The position numbers and the translations under genes were made by a program. A model generated the notes under the pieces. The model worked only from the letters and a program-made list of their open reading frames with translations, ran no database searches and was not told the DNA's origin. Shown one piece after another: positions 1 through 13,380 of a DNA stretch of 64,000 nucleotides. The stretch's first letter is position 1, and every line of letters starts with the position of its first letter. Origin of the DNA: Prescottella agglutinans (GTDB lineage: Bacteria; Actinomycetota; Actinomycetes; Mycobacteriales; Mycobacteriaceae); assembly GCF_004011865.1 (NCBI RefSeq), contig NZ_RKLP01000011.1:124001-188000 (forward strand), written 5' to 3'.

Positions 1-756
1 CCGGCCGATCGGCGGCACTACCGGATCGCGGTGCGGTCCATCCCCGACGGCGGGGGCGGGTCGATCGAGATGCACGGGCTGGCGCCCGGCACCACCGTGA
101 CCGTGCGGGGGCCCCGTAACGGCTTCCCGTTCGTTCCCGAGGGCGGCGCGCTGTTCGTCGCCGGCGGCATCGGCATCACCCCGATCGTCGCGATGGTGCG
201 CGCGGCCCGCCGGACCGGAATGGATTGGTATTTCGTCTATTCCGGGCGCTCACGCGAGTCGATGCCGTTCCTCGACGAGATCGCGACGTGGGAACCCGAG
301 CGGGTGTTCGTGCGCCCCGACGACGAATACGGTCTCCCCACCGCCGACGACCTGCTGGGTCGGGCGCCGGTCGGGGGAGCGGTGTACTGCTGCGGGCCCA
401 CGCCGATGCTCGACGCCGTCCGTGGCGGCTTCGCCGACTCGGGCGCCTCCGCGCTGCACTTCGAGCGGTTCGGGCCGCCGCCGGTGCTGGGCGGCGCACC
501 CTTCGAGGTGCAGTTGGTGAGCACTGGCGAGGTCCTCGAGGTGCCCGCGGACGAATCCGCGCTCGCGGTGATCAGGGAGCGGCAACCCGGCGTCGGGTAC
601 TCGTGCCAGCAGGGCTTCTGCGGCACCTGCAAGGTGCGGGTGCTGTCCGGCACGCCGGACCACCGCGAGAACCGACTGACCCCGCAGGAACGGGAGGACC
701 ACATGCTCATCTGCGTCTCCCGCGCCGACGGCGACCGCCTGATCCTCGACCTCTGA
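1..756 (+). CDS. PDR/VanB-type oxidoreductase, C-terminal part (5' truncated by window edge)
   Basis: The reading frame is open from base 1, so the true start lies upstream. What remains is the C-terminal two thirds of a phthalate-dioxygenase-reductase (VanB) type electron-transfer protein. It has the end of the flavin-binding barrel, an NAD-binding domain (FVAGGIGITPIVAMV, and CCGPTPMLDAV near the end of that domain) and a C-terminal plant-type [2Fe-2S] ferredoxin domain with Cys spacing C-x4-C-x2-C (CQQGFCGTC) and a last Cys in LICVS. Such proteins pass electrons from NAD(P)H to an oxygenase or desaturase. The domain order is the reverse of the reductase at 62934. The next gene follows after 25 bp with a good ribosome binding site, so the two are probably co-transcribed. 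The partner oxygenase is not visible. Confidence 0.9.
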   Translation, partial: PADRRHYRIAVRSIPDGGGGSIEMHGLAPGTTVTVRGPRNGFPFVPEGGALFVAGGIGITPIVAMVRAARRTGMDWYFVYSGRSRESMPFLDEIATWEPERVFVRPDDEYGLPTADDLLGRAPVGGAVYCCGPTPMLDAVRGGFADSGASALHFERFGPPPVLGGAPFEVQLVSTGEVLEVPADESALAVIRERQPGVGYSCQQGFCGTCKVRVLSGTPDHRENRLTPQEREDHMLICVSRADGDRLILDL

Positions 757-781
757 AAATGTAAGCCCGGGAGGAACTTCC

Positions 782-1705
782 ATGAGTTTGCTTCGTCCGC
801 AACCGCACATCGTCGCGCGCGGCGACGTTCGGCTGGCCGTGTACGAGCAGGGCAACCCGGACGGCGAGACGCTCGTGCTGGTGCACGGCTGGCCCGACAC
901 CCACGACCTGTGGCGGCACGTGATCCCACACCTGGCGGACCGGTTCCGGATCGTCAGCTACGACACCCGCGGCGCCGGCGCCAGCACCGCCCCGACCGCG
1001 GTCTCGGCGTACGCGCTGCCCGAGCTGGCGCGCGACCTGTTCGCGGTGATCGACGCCGTCAGCCCCGACGCCTCGGTGCACGTGCTCGCGCACGACTGGG
1101 GTGCGGTGGAGACGTGGGAGGCGGTGTGCGAGCCCGGCGCGGGGGAGCGGATCGCGTCGTACACGTCGATCTCGGGACCGAACCTCGACCACCTCGGCGC
1201 GTGGATGCGGCGCCGGCTCGCGCAGCGCCGCCCCGCCGGCCCGCTCGCGCAGGCCGCGGCGTCGGGGTACACGCTGCTGTTCCAGGTCCCCGTGGTCGGC
1301 ACCCTGCCGTTCCGGCTGGGCCTGTGGCGGATCTGGCCGACGTTCCTGAGGTTCTTCGACCGGCTGGATCCGGCGCTGGTGCGGCCCGCGCCGACGTTGC
1401 GCGCGGACATGATCACCGGGCTCAAGCGCTACCGCGCCAACATCCGGCCGCGGCTGCGCAGCCCGCGGGAGCGTCGCACCGACGTCCCCGTCCAGCTGAT
1501 CCTCAACCGGCGGGACCTGGCGGTCCGCCCGGTCGGCTACGAGGACACCGAACGGTGGGTTTCCGACCTGCGCCGCAGCGAACTGCCCGCCGGGCACTGG
1601 TCGCCGATCTCGCACGGTCGCGACGTCGCCCGGCTGACGGCGGCGTTCGTCGACGATCTTCGAGCCGGGAGTGCACCGGAGGGTGATGCGGTCGGTTCCG
1701 CGTAG
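782..1705 (+). CDS. alpha/beta hydrolase, epoxide hydrolase (EphD N-domain) like
   Basis: A 307-residue alpha/beta hydrolase. The oxyanion region is VHGWPDTHDLW and the nucleophile elbow is HDWG, giving Asp105 rather than Ser. An Asp nucleophile is typical of epoxide hydrolases and haloalkane dehalogenases. A late His in PAGHWSPIS is a candidate catalytic base. The start at 782 follows GGGAGG at 769-774. The closest family I know is EphD of mycobacteria, but EphD is about 590 residues with a C-terminal short-chain dehydrogenase domain that is absent here. The upstream reductase suggests a redox or lipid-modifying operon. Substrate unknown. Confidence 0.8.
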   Translation: MSLLRPQPHIVARGDVRLAVYEQGNPDGETLVLVHGWPDTHDLWRHVIPHLADRFRIVSYDTRGAGASTAPTAVSAYALPELARDLFAVIDAVSPDASVHVLAHDWGAVETWEAVCEPGAGERIASYTSISGPNLDHLGAWMRRRLAQRRPAGPLAQAAASGYTLLFQVPVVGTLPFRLGLWRIWPTFLRFFDRLDPALVRPAPTLRADMITGLKRYRANIRPRLRSPRERRTDVPVQLILNRRDLAVRPVGYEDTERWVSDLRRSELPAGHWSPISHGRDVARLTAAFVDDLRAGSAPEGDAVGSA

Positions 1706-1768
1706 GGTTTCACCCTTCCGGGGCCGAGAAAATTCGTCTGTGAGGCAATCAGGGCCGTGTTAGGCGCC

Positions 1769-3973
<2,205 letters not shown>

Positions 3974-3999
3974 GTGCTCCGCACGTCCAAGTGACCACC

Positions 4000-4051
4000 G
4001 CGCCGAGCCGGGCCGATGTGATGTCAATTACATTGGTGCCCGGCTCGGCGC
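4000..4051 (+). terminator. long GC-rich hairpin after gyrB
   Basis: Perfect 14-bp inverted repeat GCGCCGAGCCGGGC (4000-4013) and its complement (4038-4051). An outer GTGAC/GTCAC pair lies at 3991-3995 and 4053-4057, and a small ATGT/ACAT hairpin lies within the 24-nt loop. It starts 26 nt past the gyrB stop and lacks a clear U-tract, so it could terminate, attenuate, or protect the gyrB 3' end before the conservon genes. Confidence 0.55.
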
Positions 4052-4194
4052 CGTCACTGTGACAAGGAGCACCTAGACTCCGGAACCGCCTGAGGGTCTG
4101 TCTCGACTCCCTCCGGCGAATTCGTTCTGTGGTCCGGGGGTGGGCTGTAGCACGGCAAGTGGTGCCGGACCTGGGTGGAAAGTGAGCTTGGACG

Positions 4195-6957
4195 ATGAAG
4201 ACCCAATCGCCGCCTGGCAACAGGCTGGGGAGGCTGTGGAACCTCGAGGGCTGGGGCCTGCGCTGGAAGGTCGGCGCGGTGGTCGCGATCCCGATCACCG
4301 TGGCCATGGTGCTCGGTGGTCTGCAGGTGCAGGACCAGTTCAGTCGCGCGATGCACTTCCGCGAGGCCGCGGACCGGGTCGACGGTGTTCCTGACATGGT
4401 CACCCTCAGCACCGACTTCGCCCTCATGGTCGCCGGCTACACGGCCGGCTCGTTCAAGGAGTCCGACTTCAAGGACTTCGAACAATCGATCGTGGACGCT
4501 CGGGCCGCCGCCGAGAATCCGGCGTTGCCCGACGATCTGGCCGACCTGGTGCGATCCTCGGTGGCCACCGTCGAGGACGTCGTGGCCGAGATCGAGAGCG
4601 GCAAGGTGTCCAGCCAGGACCTGCCGGCCAAGTCCGCGAAGGTCACCGCCGACCTGATGCGTGTCGTCGACGAGATCGTCGGTCCGATCGACGACCCCGC
4701 GGTCGTCGTCGCCTACCGCCAACTCCTGGACCTGGGGTCCGCGCAGAAGAGCCTCGCCGACCAGGTCGCCGGAATGATGGTTCACGTCGCGAACCCCACC
4801 GTGCCGCCGTACGAGATGATCGAGGCATCGGGCGCCGAGTTGGCGACGGTCGACTCGATGATGCGCGCGTACCCGGAATCGGCACCTGTGCTGCAGCAGA
4901 TTCGAGATTCCGGAGAGGCGCGGTACAACCTGGTCACGACCGCCAAGCTCGGTCAGATGCCGCACTTCGAGCTGCGTGATCACATGATGGAGAGCGTCAA
5001 CAACTACACCGCGCTCGTCGGGGCGACATCCAACGCCATCGCCGACACCGTGGCCGTGCGCGCCGACGAGACGACCGCGGAAGCGGTGCGTACCGCCGCG
5101 GTGGTGCTCGCCACCCTGATCGCGACGATCACGCTGGCCATCCTGGTCGCCCGGTCGCTGGTCCGTCCGATCCGCCGGCTCAGGCGCAAAACCCTCGAGG
5201 TTGCGAACGCGGGCCTTCCCGACGCGATCGAACGGATCAAGGACGGCGACGAACTCGCGATCACCGACTTCGAACCGATCCCGGTGACCACCACCGAGGA
5301 AATCGGCCAGCTCGCGCGCGCCGTCGACGACATGCACGGTCAGGCACTGCGGCTCGCCGGCGAGCAGGCGCATCTTCGTCTCCAGATCGGCGACATGTTC
5401 GAGACCCTCGCCAGGCGAAGCAAGTCGCTGGTCGACCAGCAGCTGGGCCTGATCGAGAACCTCGAGTTCGAGGAGAAGGACCCCAAGCGACTCGAGAGCC
5501 TGTTCCGGCTCGACCACCTCGCGGCCCGCATGCGCCGTAACGGCGACAACCTTCTCATCCTCTCCGGTAACCGGATGCACAGCGCGCAGTCCGCCCCGGT
5601 GCAGCTCGCCGACACGGTGCGCGCCGCGATGTCCGAGGTCGAGGAGTACCAGCGGGTGCAGCTCGGGGCCACCCCGCCGGGCGCGTTGAGCGGTGCCGCC
5701 GCAGCCGACGTCGTGCATCTGATCGCCGAATTGCTCGACAACGCGCTGCGGGCCTCCCCGCCGGACAGCAGGGTGAAGATCACCTTCGCCCGTGCGGTCG
5801 ACGGCGGCGTGCTGATCGAGATCGCCGACCGCGGAATCGGTATCCCCGCAGAACACTTCGCGGAGATCAACAATCGTCTCGCCTCGGGTGGTGCGGTCGG
5901 CCCGGAGACTGCCCGGCACATGGGCCTGTTCGTGGTCGGCCGCCTCGCGGCCCGCCACGGGCTCACAGTCCGCCTAAGGCGGACGTACGATACGCACACC
6001 GATCAGGGCGTCACCGCGAGCGTGCACCTGCCCGACACCCTGCTGGTCTCGCCGTTGGGGGAGATGCCGCCGACCGGCTCGATCCCGCGCATGGACACCG
6101 GCGGGCTGCCGCAGGTGACCATCCTCCCGTCCGGCGCGATGCCGCAACTGGTCATCGACCCGGCCCGGCAGGAGAGTCCGCCCGCGATGAACCCGCCCGC
6201 CGCCCCTCCGCGGCGGACTCCCGGGGCGGCGGCCCTGCCGCAGCGGACTCCCGGGGCGGCGGCCCTGCCGCAACGGATTCCGGGCGGCGGCGTTCCCGCA
6301 CCGCGCCCGGTGAATCCGGCTCCCGCACCGCCGGCTCCCGCGCCGCGCCCGATGGATCCTGCGCCCGCGCATAACGAGCCGACGGAGTATTTCCCGGCGC
6401 CCTCGGCGCCGGCACCGACACCACCGCCCTCGTTCGAGCCCTCCGCTTCGGTTGTCGCGGGGCTCGGCTCGACCGAACCCGCGAGTGCCGAGACCGTCGA
6501 CGAAACGCAGCGGGTGCGTCGTCACCGCTACCTGAACAACGCCGCCAAGACGGCGTCGTTCTTCCAGGCGCGCCCGAATCCGGCTGCAACCCAGGACGTT
6601 ACGGCCACCGGAACGCCGATCTTCTCCGGCATGGTCACGGACTGGCTCACGGATCCGACGGAGTCGGGGAACGAGGGACAGTTCCAATGGAAGTCGGCGG
6701 CCGACGAGGGCTGGAGCGCCGCACACCGGGCCAGCGAGTCCCCGGTCGAGGCCCGGACCGAATCGGGTCTGCCGCAACGCACGCCGGGGCATCGGCTGGT
6801 GCCGGGCGGGCTCGACACCGGCGGCAGGGGCGCGCACCGTCGGCGGCTGCGTGATCCTGAGGCAGTCCGTGAGAATCTGAGCCGCCACCAAAAGGGAACT
6901 CTCGAGGGCCGTGCAGCGAGCTCGGCCGAGCGCACCAACATCGGAGGAGACAGATGA
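4195..6957 (+). CDS. conservon sensor histidine kinase (CvnA-like)
   Basis: A 920-residue membrane kinase of the actinobacterial conservon type. The first membrane helix is at about residues 26-45. An extracytoplasmic helical sensor region of the nitrate/nitrite-sensor (NIT) type follows, then a second helix at about 300-325, a HAMP-like linker, and a dimerisation region with a candidate phospho-His in [12 protein letters not shown]. The HATPase domain has its N box in [12 protein letters not shown], its G1 box in [10 protein letters not shown] and a later [14 protein letters not shown]. The last 270 residues are Pro-rich, with repeats of (A)LPQRTPG as in Streptomyces CvnA proteins. ATG 4195 follows GGAAAG at 4177-4182. 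The stop overlaps the next gene (ATGA), so translation is probably coupled. Confidence 0.9.
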   Translation: MKTQSPPGNRLGRLWNLEGWGLRWKVGAVVAIPITVAMVLGGLQVQDQFSRAMHFREAADRVDGVPDMVTLSTDFALMVAGYTAGSFKESDFKDFEQSIVDARAAAENPALPDDLADLVRSSVATVEDVVAEIESGKVSSQDLPAKSAKVTADLMRVVDEIVGPIDDPAVVVAYRQLLDLGSAQKSLADQVAGMMVHVANPTVPPYEMIEASGAELATVDSMMRAYPESAPVLQQIRDSGEARYNLVTTAKLGQMPHFELRDHMMESVNNYTALVGATSNAIADTVAVRADETTAEAVRTAAVVLATLIATITLAILVARSLVRPIRRLRRKTLEVANAGLPDAIERIKDGDELAITDFEPIPVTTTEEIGQLARAVDDMHGQALRLAGEQAHLRLQIGDMFETLARRSKSLVDQQLGLIENLEFEEKDPKRLESLFRLDHLAARMRRNGDNLLILSGNRMHSAQSAPVQLADTVRAAMSEVEEYQRVQLGATPPGALSGAAAADVVHLIAELLDNALRASPPDSRVKITFARAVDGGVLIEIADRGIGIPAEHFAEINNRLASGGAVGPETARHMGLFVVGRLAARHGLTVRLRRTYDTHTDQGVTASVHLPDTLLVSPLGEMPPTGSIPRMDTGGLPQVTILPSGAMPQLVIDPARQESPPAMNPPAAPPRRTPGAAALPQRTPGAAALPQRIPGGGVPAPRPVNPAPAPPAPAPRPMDPAPAHNEPTEYFPAPSAPAPTPPPSFEPSASVVAGLGSTEPASAETVDETQRVRRHRYLNNAAKTASFFQARPNPAATQDVTATGTPIFSGMVTDWLTDPTESGNEGQFQWKSAADEGWSAAHRASESPVEARTESGLPQRTPGHRLVPGGLDTGGRGAHRRRLRDPEAVRENLSRHQKGTLEGRAASSAERTNIGGDR

Positions 6958-7394
6958 GCATCGATCAGGGATACGAGTCGAACGGGGCGTCGGTCTCCGG
7001 CGGTCCTCGCCCGCTCGACTGGCTGGTCTCGAACTTCGCCAGGGACATCCCGGGCGTCTCGCACGCCGTGCTGGTGTCCGCGGACGGCCTGCTGATGGCG
7101 AGCAGTGCACACCTCCCGGTCGATCGTGCGGAGCAGCTCGCGGCGGTCACCTCCGGACTCGCGAGCCTGTCCGTCGGCGTGTCGAACCTCTTCGACGGCG
7201 GCGGCGTCCTGCAGTCGGTCGTCGAGATGCAGCGCGGCTACCTGCTGCTGATGAGCGTCGGGGACGGATCGCACCTGGCCGCGCTGACCTCCTCGTCGTG
7301 CGACATCGGACAGGTCGGATACGAGATGGCGTTGCTCGTCGAGCGGGTCGGCAGCTCCGTCGAAGCCACGCCGCGGTCGATGCCCGGAACCTGA
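6954..7394 (+). CDS. roadblock/LC7 domain protein (CvnB-like)
   Basis: A 146-residue roadblock/LC7 protein ([19 protein letters not shown], then [13 protein letters not shown]). In conservons such proteins sit between the sensor kinase and the small GTPase and are thought to act as GTPase-activating or scaffold partners. No signal peptide or membrane helix is visible, so it is cytoplasmic. The start overlaps the kinase stop by 4 nt. Confidence 0.9.
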   Translation: MSIDQGYESNGASVSGGPRPLDWLVSNFARDIPGVSHAVLVSADGLLMASSAHLPVDRAEQLAAVTSGLASLSVGVSNLFDGGGVLQSVVEMQRGYLLLMSVGDGSHLAALTSSSCDIGQVGYEMALLVERVGSSVEATPRSMPGT

Positions 7395-7401
7395 CCGGAC
7401 G

Positions 7402-7782
7402 GTGGACATGAACAACGAGTACGCCGAGGCGAGCGAGCGCGGACCGAACCTGGTGCGCCCGTACTCGCTCACCTCGGGCCGGACGAAGCCGGCAGTGGAA
7501 CTGGCGCTGGAAGCCCTGATCCAGGCACTGCCGCTCAGGGACTACCAACTGCCGGACCTGGGAGACATCGAGGCGACGATCATCGCGCTGTGCGCGCAGT
7601 CGCCGTCGGTGGCCGAGATCGCCGCCCGGGTGGGCGTCCCGATCGGCGTGGCGCGGGTGCTCGTCGCCGATCTCGTCGAGGCCGGTCATGTGCGGATCCT
7701 GGCAACCCTGCAAGAAGACGCGAGCGACAGCGAGCGCCGCGAACTAATCGAAAGGGTCCTCGGTGGACTACGGAACATCTAG
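7402..7782 (+). CDS. DUF742 protein (CvnC-like)
   Basis: A 126-residue DUF742 protein with the usual RPYSLTSGRT segment and a winged-helix-like C-terminal half (SPSVAEIAARVGVPIGVARV, then ADLVEAGHVRIL). It is the third conservon gene, 7 nt after the roadblock gene. The start could be GTG 7402 or ATG 7408, two codons later; neither has a strong ribosome binding site, so coupling to the upstream gene is likely. Its end overlaps the GTPase gene by 20 nt. Biochemical role unknown. Confidence 0.88.
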   Translation: MDMNNEYAEASERGPNLVRPYSLTSGRTKPAVELALEALIQALPLRDYQLPDLGDIEATIIALCAQSPSVAEIAARVGVPIGVARVLVADLVEAGHVRILATLQEDASDSERRELIERVLGGLRNI

Positions 7783-8350
7783 CCCCGAGCGCGATCGGGT
7801 GACCTCGACCAAGATCGTCATCGCGGGTGGCTTCGGTGTGGGCAAGACGACGTTCGTGGGCGCGGTGTCGGAGATCGTCCCGCTGCGGACGGAGGCTCTG
7901 GTCACCAACGCTTCCGACGGCGTGGACAATCTCGCGGCCACCCCGCAGAAGTCGACCACGACCGTGGCGATGGACTTCGGCCGCATCAGCCTGGCGCCGG
8001 ACCTGGTCCTGTACCTGTTCGGAACGCCGGGGCAGCAGCGGTTCTGGTTCATGTGGGACGACCTGGTCCGCGGTGCCATCGGGGCGATCGTGTTGATCGA
8101 CACCCGCAGACTCGAGGAGTCCTTCGCCGCGGTCGACTACTTCGAGGCCCGTGACCTGCCGTTCGTGGTCGCGATCAACGAGTTCGACGATGCGCCGCAG
8201 TATCCGCTCGAGGAGATCCGGCAGGCGCTCGCGGTGTCTGCGCACGTGCCGATCCTTTCCATCGACGCACGCAATCGGGAGTCGGCGAAGGGTGCGTTGG
8301 TCAAGATCACCGAGTACGCGCTCACCCGCCTCGGGTCGACGGTCGGGTAG
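7763..8350 (+). CDS. conservon small GTPase (CvnD-like)
   Basis: A 195-residue P-loop GTPase of the conservon (MglA-related) type. G1 is GGFGVGKT (22-29). The G3 region reads FGTPGQQRFW, with TPGQ in place of DxxG. The G4 position reads AINEFD rather than NKxD, as is common in this family and in keeping with relaxed base specificity. It probably switches a signal received by the kinase and roadblock protein. GTG 7763 overlaps the DUF742 gene by 20 nt; GTG 7799 is an alternative start that would still keep the P-loop. Confidence 0.9.
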   Translation: MDYGTSSPERDRVTSTKIVIAGGFGVGKTTFVGAVSEIVPLRTEALVTNASDGVDNLAATPQKSTTTVAMDFGRISLAPDLVLYLFGTPGQQRFWFMWDDLVRGAIGAIVLIDTRRLEESFAAVDYFEARDLPFVVAINEFDDAPQYPLEEIRQALAVSAHVPILSIDARNRESAKGALVKITEYALTRLGSTVG

Positions 8351-8557
8351 CGCCGGCCGCCGCCTCCCTCGCTGCCGCGCCCGACTCGACGACGAATGTC
8401 GGACATTGAGCGAGTGCTGCCGGGTTTGGCTGACCTGCACCTATTAGACTTGAGGGGTTGCGTGTGCGTGGCACCGGAGCCATCGAACTCCAACGCTTCG
8501 CGCGCCCCGGGTCCGCAGGCTCTACCAGGACCGATTTGCTGAGAAGAAGAGGAGCCG

Positions 8558-11077
<2,520 letters not shown>

Positions 11078-12418
11078 TTGAGCACTCCCCGAAAGCCCGG
11101 CGAGCAGGGCGAGGGCGTCAAGGGCGACAACCCCGTGCAGGAGGCCGTCAAGGCCGCCACCGCCGAGTCCGTGGAAGCTCCGGCGTCCAAGGCTGCCGAC
11201 GCCCCCAAGGCCGCCGACACTGCGAAGGCTCCGGAGGCCCCCAAGGCTCCGGAGTCCAAGGACGCCAAGGCATCCCAGCAGTCCGGCGGGTCGGCGGACC
11301 GCACGGCGGCCGCTGCTCCGGCGGACGCCGTGAAGGGTGCGGATCCGCAGAAGCCGGCGGCCCAGAAGCCGCCGCAGAAGCCGGGGGCCCCGACGCCGCC
11401 GTGGCAGCGGGGACAGCAACAGGGGGCGCCGAGGAACGACGCCAACCGCCCGGGCGCGCCGGCGGCGGGACCGGCCGCGGGCGGTCAGCCGCCCGCCGCT
11501 CCCGGTCAGCCGGGCACCCCGGCCGCCGCGCCGGGCAGCAACGGCGCCGGCAAGCCGCCGGCATCGGCTCGACCGGTCGTCACCGGCACGGCGGCCCCCA
11601 AGCCGCCCGCCCCGCCGGCGCAGCCGGGTACCCCAGCCCAGCACGCCCAGCCCGGCAAGCCCGTGGTCACGGGTACGGCCGCTCCCAAGCCCGCGGGTAC
11701 CGCAGCCCCCAAGCCCGTGGTGACGGGTACGGCGGCCCCCGCACCGGCGCAGCCGGGCACTCCCGCCCCGAAGCCGCCCGCTGCGAAGCCGCCCGTCCCG
11801 CCGGCGCCCGGTGGGGCGGCGGGAGGCGGGGGCGATCGCCGGGCGGCGGCCAAGGCGGCCGCTCAGTCGAAGGCGGCGGTCCTCGACGGGCCCACCCGCA
11901 GCATCGCCCGCACCGACCTGGCGAAGGACATGCCGGACCTGTCGGAGGTCAAGCACCCGTCGCCGGCTCCGGCGCCCGGCGGCGCCGCGTCGGCACCCAC
12001 CGGTGGTGCGCTCCGCAAGGCCGCGTCGGGGGCGCTGACGGCGACCGCGCCGGCCGACGGGAAGGGCCTGAGGGCCACGGTTCAGCTGCGCCGGGTCGAC
12101 CCGTGGTCGACGCTCAAGGTGTCGCTGGTGATCTCGATCGCCCTGTTCTTCGTGTGGATGGTGGCCGTCGGCCTGCTGTACGTCGTGCTCGACGGCATGG
12201 GCGTGTGGGACCGGCTCAACAACGCCTTCACCGAGATCATCAGTGATTCGAACAGCGGCGGGCTCGTGACGTCCGGTCAGGTGTTCGGTTACTCGGCGCT
12301 CGTCGGGCTGATGAATGTGGTGTTGTTCACAGCTCTCGCGACGATCGGTTCGTTCATCTACAACCTGTGTTCCGACCTCGTCGGCGGTGTGCAGGTGACG
12401 TTGGCCGACCCCGACTGA
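11078..12418 (+). CDS. DUF3566 transmembrane protein (Rv0007-like)
   Basis: A 446-residue protein. TTG 11078 abuts the gyrA stop and is preceded by GAAGGAG at 11065-11071. Residues 1 to about 265 are Ala/Pro/Lys-rich and disordered, with three copies of PVVTGTAAPKP-like repeats. The C-terminal DUF3566 part has two membrane helices (VSLVISIALFFVWMVAVGLL, and FGYSALVGLMNVVLFTALA). It always sits after gyrA in this bacterial group (Rv0007 in M. tuberculosis). Its role is not established; the position among division genes and the two-helix topology suggest an envelope or divisome accessory protein. Confidence 0.92.
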   Translation: MSTPRKPGEQGEGVKGDNPVQEAVKAATAESVEAPASKAADAPKAADTAKAPEAPKAPESKDAKASQQSGGSADRTAAAAPADAVKGADPQKPAAQKPPQKPGAPTPPWQRGQQQGAPRNDANRPGAPAAGPAAGGQPPAAPGQPGTPAAAPGSNGAGKPPASARPVVTGTAAPKPPAPPAQPGTPAQHAQPGKPVVTGTAAPKPAGTAAPKPVVTGTAAPAPAQPGTPAPKPPAAKPPVPPAPGGAAGGGGDRRAAAKAAAQSKAAVLDGPTRSIARTDLAKDMPDLSEVKHPSPAPAPGGAASAPTGGALRKAASGALTATAPADGKGLRATVQLRRVDPWSTLKVSLVISIALFFVWMVAVGLLYVVLDGMGVWDRLNNAFTEIISDSNSGGLVTSGQVFGYSALVGLMNVVLFTALATIGSFIYNLCSDLVGGVQVTLADPD

Positions 12419-12493
12419 CCAGGCAAAACAGTGCCCTGCCGGAGCCGTTTTGGTATCTGCGGGTTCGGTGGGGTACTGTTCTGCTCGGTTCGA

Positions 12494-12567
12494 GGGCCTA
12501 TAGCTCAGGCGGTTAGAGCGCTTCGCTGATAACGAAGAGGTCGGAGGTTCAAGTCCTCCTAGGCCCA
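12494..12567 (+). tRNA. ileT: tRNA-Ile(GAT)
   Basis: A 74-nt cloverleaf. Acceptor GGGCCTA pairs with TAGGCCC, the anticodon stem CTTCG/CGAAG encloses CTGATAA with anticodon GAT at 12528-12530, and the T stem GGAGG/CCTCC encloses TTCAAGT. No CCA is encoded. It lies after the gyrA operon as in mycobacteria. Confidence 0.97.
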
Positions 12568-12597
12568 CTCCCACGTGCCGACGAAGGGGTTGCCACC

Positions 12598-12708
12598 ATG
12601 AAGGTCATCCTGATCGCAGGAACCGGATTGCTGGTTGCACTCGGACTCGCCAAGTTGCTCTCCAAGCGACGCGGCACCGATGTCTGGCACGAGGTCACAA
12701 GTCGCTGA
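12598..12708 (+). CDS. DLW-39 family microprotein
   Basis: A 36-residue ORF, ATG 12598, with AAGGGG at 12584-12589. It starts MKVILIAGTGLLVALGLAK, a single hydrophobic helix, followed by a basic stretch (KLLSKRRG) and TDVWHEVTSR. The position between tRNA-Ile and tRNA-Ala and the hydrophobic helix followed by D-[LV]-W match the small actinobacterial DLW-39 family; here Leu is replaced by Val. It is probably a membrane microprotein with cytoplasmic C-terminus. Function unknown. Confidence 0.8.
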   Translation: MKVILIAGTGLLVALGLAKLLSKRRGTDVWHEVTSR

Positions 12709-12729
12709 ATCTGCGGAGTCAGTGCAGAC

Positions 12730-12802
12730 GGGGCCTTAGCTCAGTTGGTAGAGCGCTGCCTTTGCAAGGCAGATGTCAGGAGTTCGAATCTCCTAGGCTC
12801 CA
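12730..12802 (+). tRNA. alaT: tRNA-Ala(TGC)
   Basis: A 73-nt cloverleaf. Acceptor GGGGCCT pairs with AGGCTCC (one G-U pair), the anticodon stem CTGCC/GGCAG encloses TTTGCAA with anticodon TGC, and the T stem AGGAG/CTCCT encloses TTCGAAT. No CCA is encoded. A strong terminator follows. Confidence 0.97.
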
Positions 12803-12809
12803 CACCTGA

Positions 12810-12842
12810 AAGACGCCATCCCGATCGGGACGGCGTCTTTTT
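12810..12842 (+). terminator. Rho-independent terminator after tRNA-Ala
   Basis: Stem AAGACGCC/GGCGTCTT (12810-12817, 12832-12839), extended inward by the self-complementary TCCCGATCGGGA and followed by a run of T ending at 12842. Confidence 0.9.
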
Positions 12843-12976
12843 CGTTTTCCGGCCTGGCCCGCCTCCGACCACGGCCGGATGGTCACCGGAGCCTGCTGCG
12901 CGCGAATCGACGCGCGGCGCGGTCGATAGCGCGCGCGGGACGCCGTTCTGCGCGCAGCAGGGCGTCCGTGGTCGGC

Positions 12977-13351
12977 TCAGCCGGCGATCATGTCCTCAGG
13001 GCCCCACACGGCACGCATGCTGACGATCCTGCCGGCGTCGTCGAACTCCATGATGTCGATCGGGGCGATCTCGACGGTCTGGTCGCCCATCTTGGTGACC
13101 AGACGGAAGTGGAAGGCCGCCGTGTTCGCCGCGATGCGCAGCGTCACCAGCTCGGCCTCCTGCTCCAGGGGCTCGATGATCGCGTAGAACTCCCGGATCG
13201 ACTCCCGGGTCGTACGAACCGGGCTGCCCACCGGGTCCTCCACCGTGGCGCCCTCGGCGTACAGCGCCAGGACGTCGTCGGCGGTGCCGGACGCGACCGC
13301 CTTGATGTAGCTCTCGACGGTGCTGCGGATGCTTTCGGGTGATGCGGCCAT
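12977..13351 (-). CDS. steroid delta-isomerase (ketosteroid isomerase)
   Basis: A 124-residue NTF2-fold protein. The start at 13351 (MAASPESIRS) follows GGAGGAG; an upstream ATG would add 51 unlikely residues. It has the ketosteroid isomerase residues in register: Y15 in ESYIKAVA, D39 in TVEDPVGSP and D99 in APIDIMEF, matching the Tyr14/Asp38(40)/Asp99(103) set of known enzymes, and ends with WGPEDM as in the family. It would move the double bond of 3-keto-delta5 steroids to delta4. The promoter carries a perfect match to the KstR operator consensus, which links it to sterol catabolism. Confidence 0.85.
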   Translation of the reverse strand: MAASPESIRSTVESYIKAVASGTADDVLALYAEGATVEDPVGSPVRTTRESIREFYAIIEPLEQEAELVTLRIAANTAAFHFRLVTKMGDQTVEIAPIDIMEFDDAGRIVSMRAVWGPEDMIAG

Positions 13352-13366
13352 GCTGCTCCTCCTGGC

Positions 13367-13380
13367 TAGAACTTGTTCCA
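13367..13380 (-). promoter_or_regulatory. KstR-type operator
   Basis: TAGAACTTGTTCCA matches TnnAACnnGTTnnA, the 14-bp palindrome bound by KstR, the TetR-family repressor of cholesterol genes in mycobacteria and rhodococci. It lies 15 bp upstream of the ketosteroid isomerase start, next to the ribosome binding site, a position suited to repression. Confidence 0.7.

Noticed and set aside
8421-8450. TTGGCT and TATTAG/TAGACT upstream of gyrA as a promoter
   Set aside because: The spacing (10 to 13 bp) does not suit sigma-70 boxes, so no promoter was called.
12424-12454. CAAAAC/GTTTTG pairing after the DUF3566 gene as a terminator
   Set aside because: Only six bases pair firmly and the loop is long; too weak to report as a feature.
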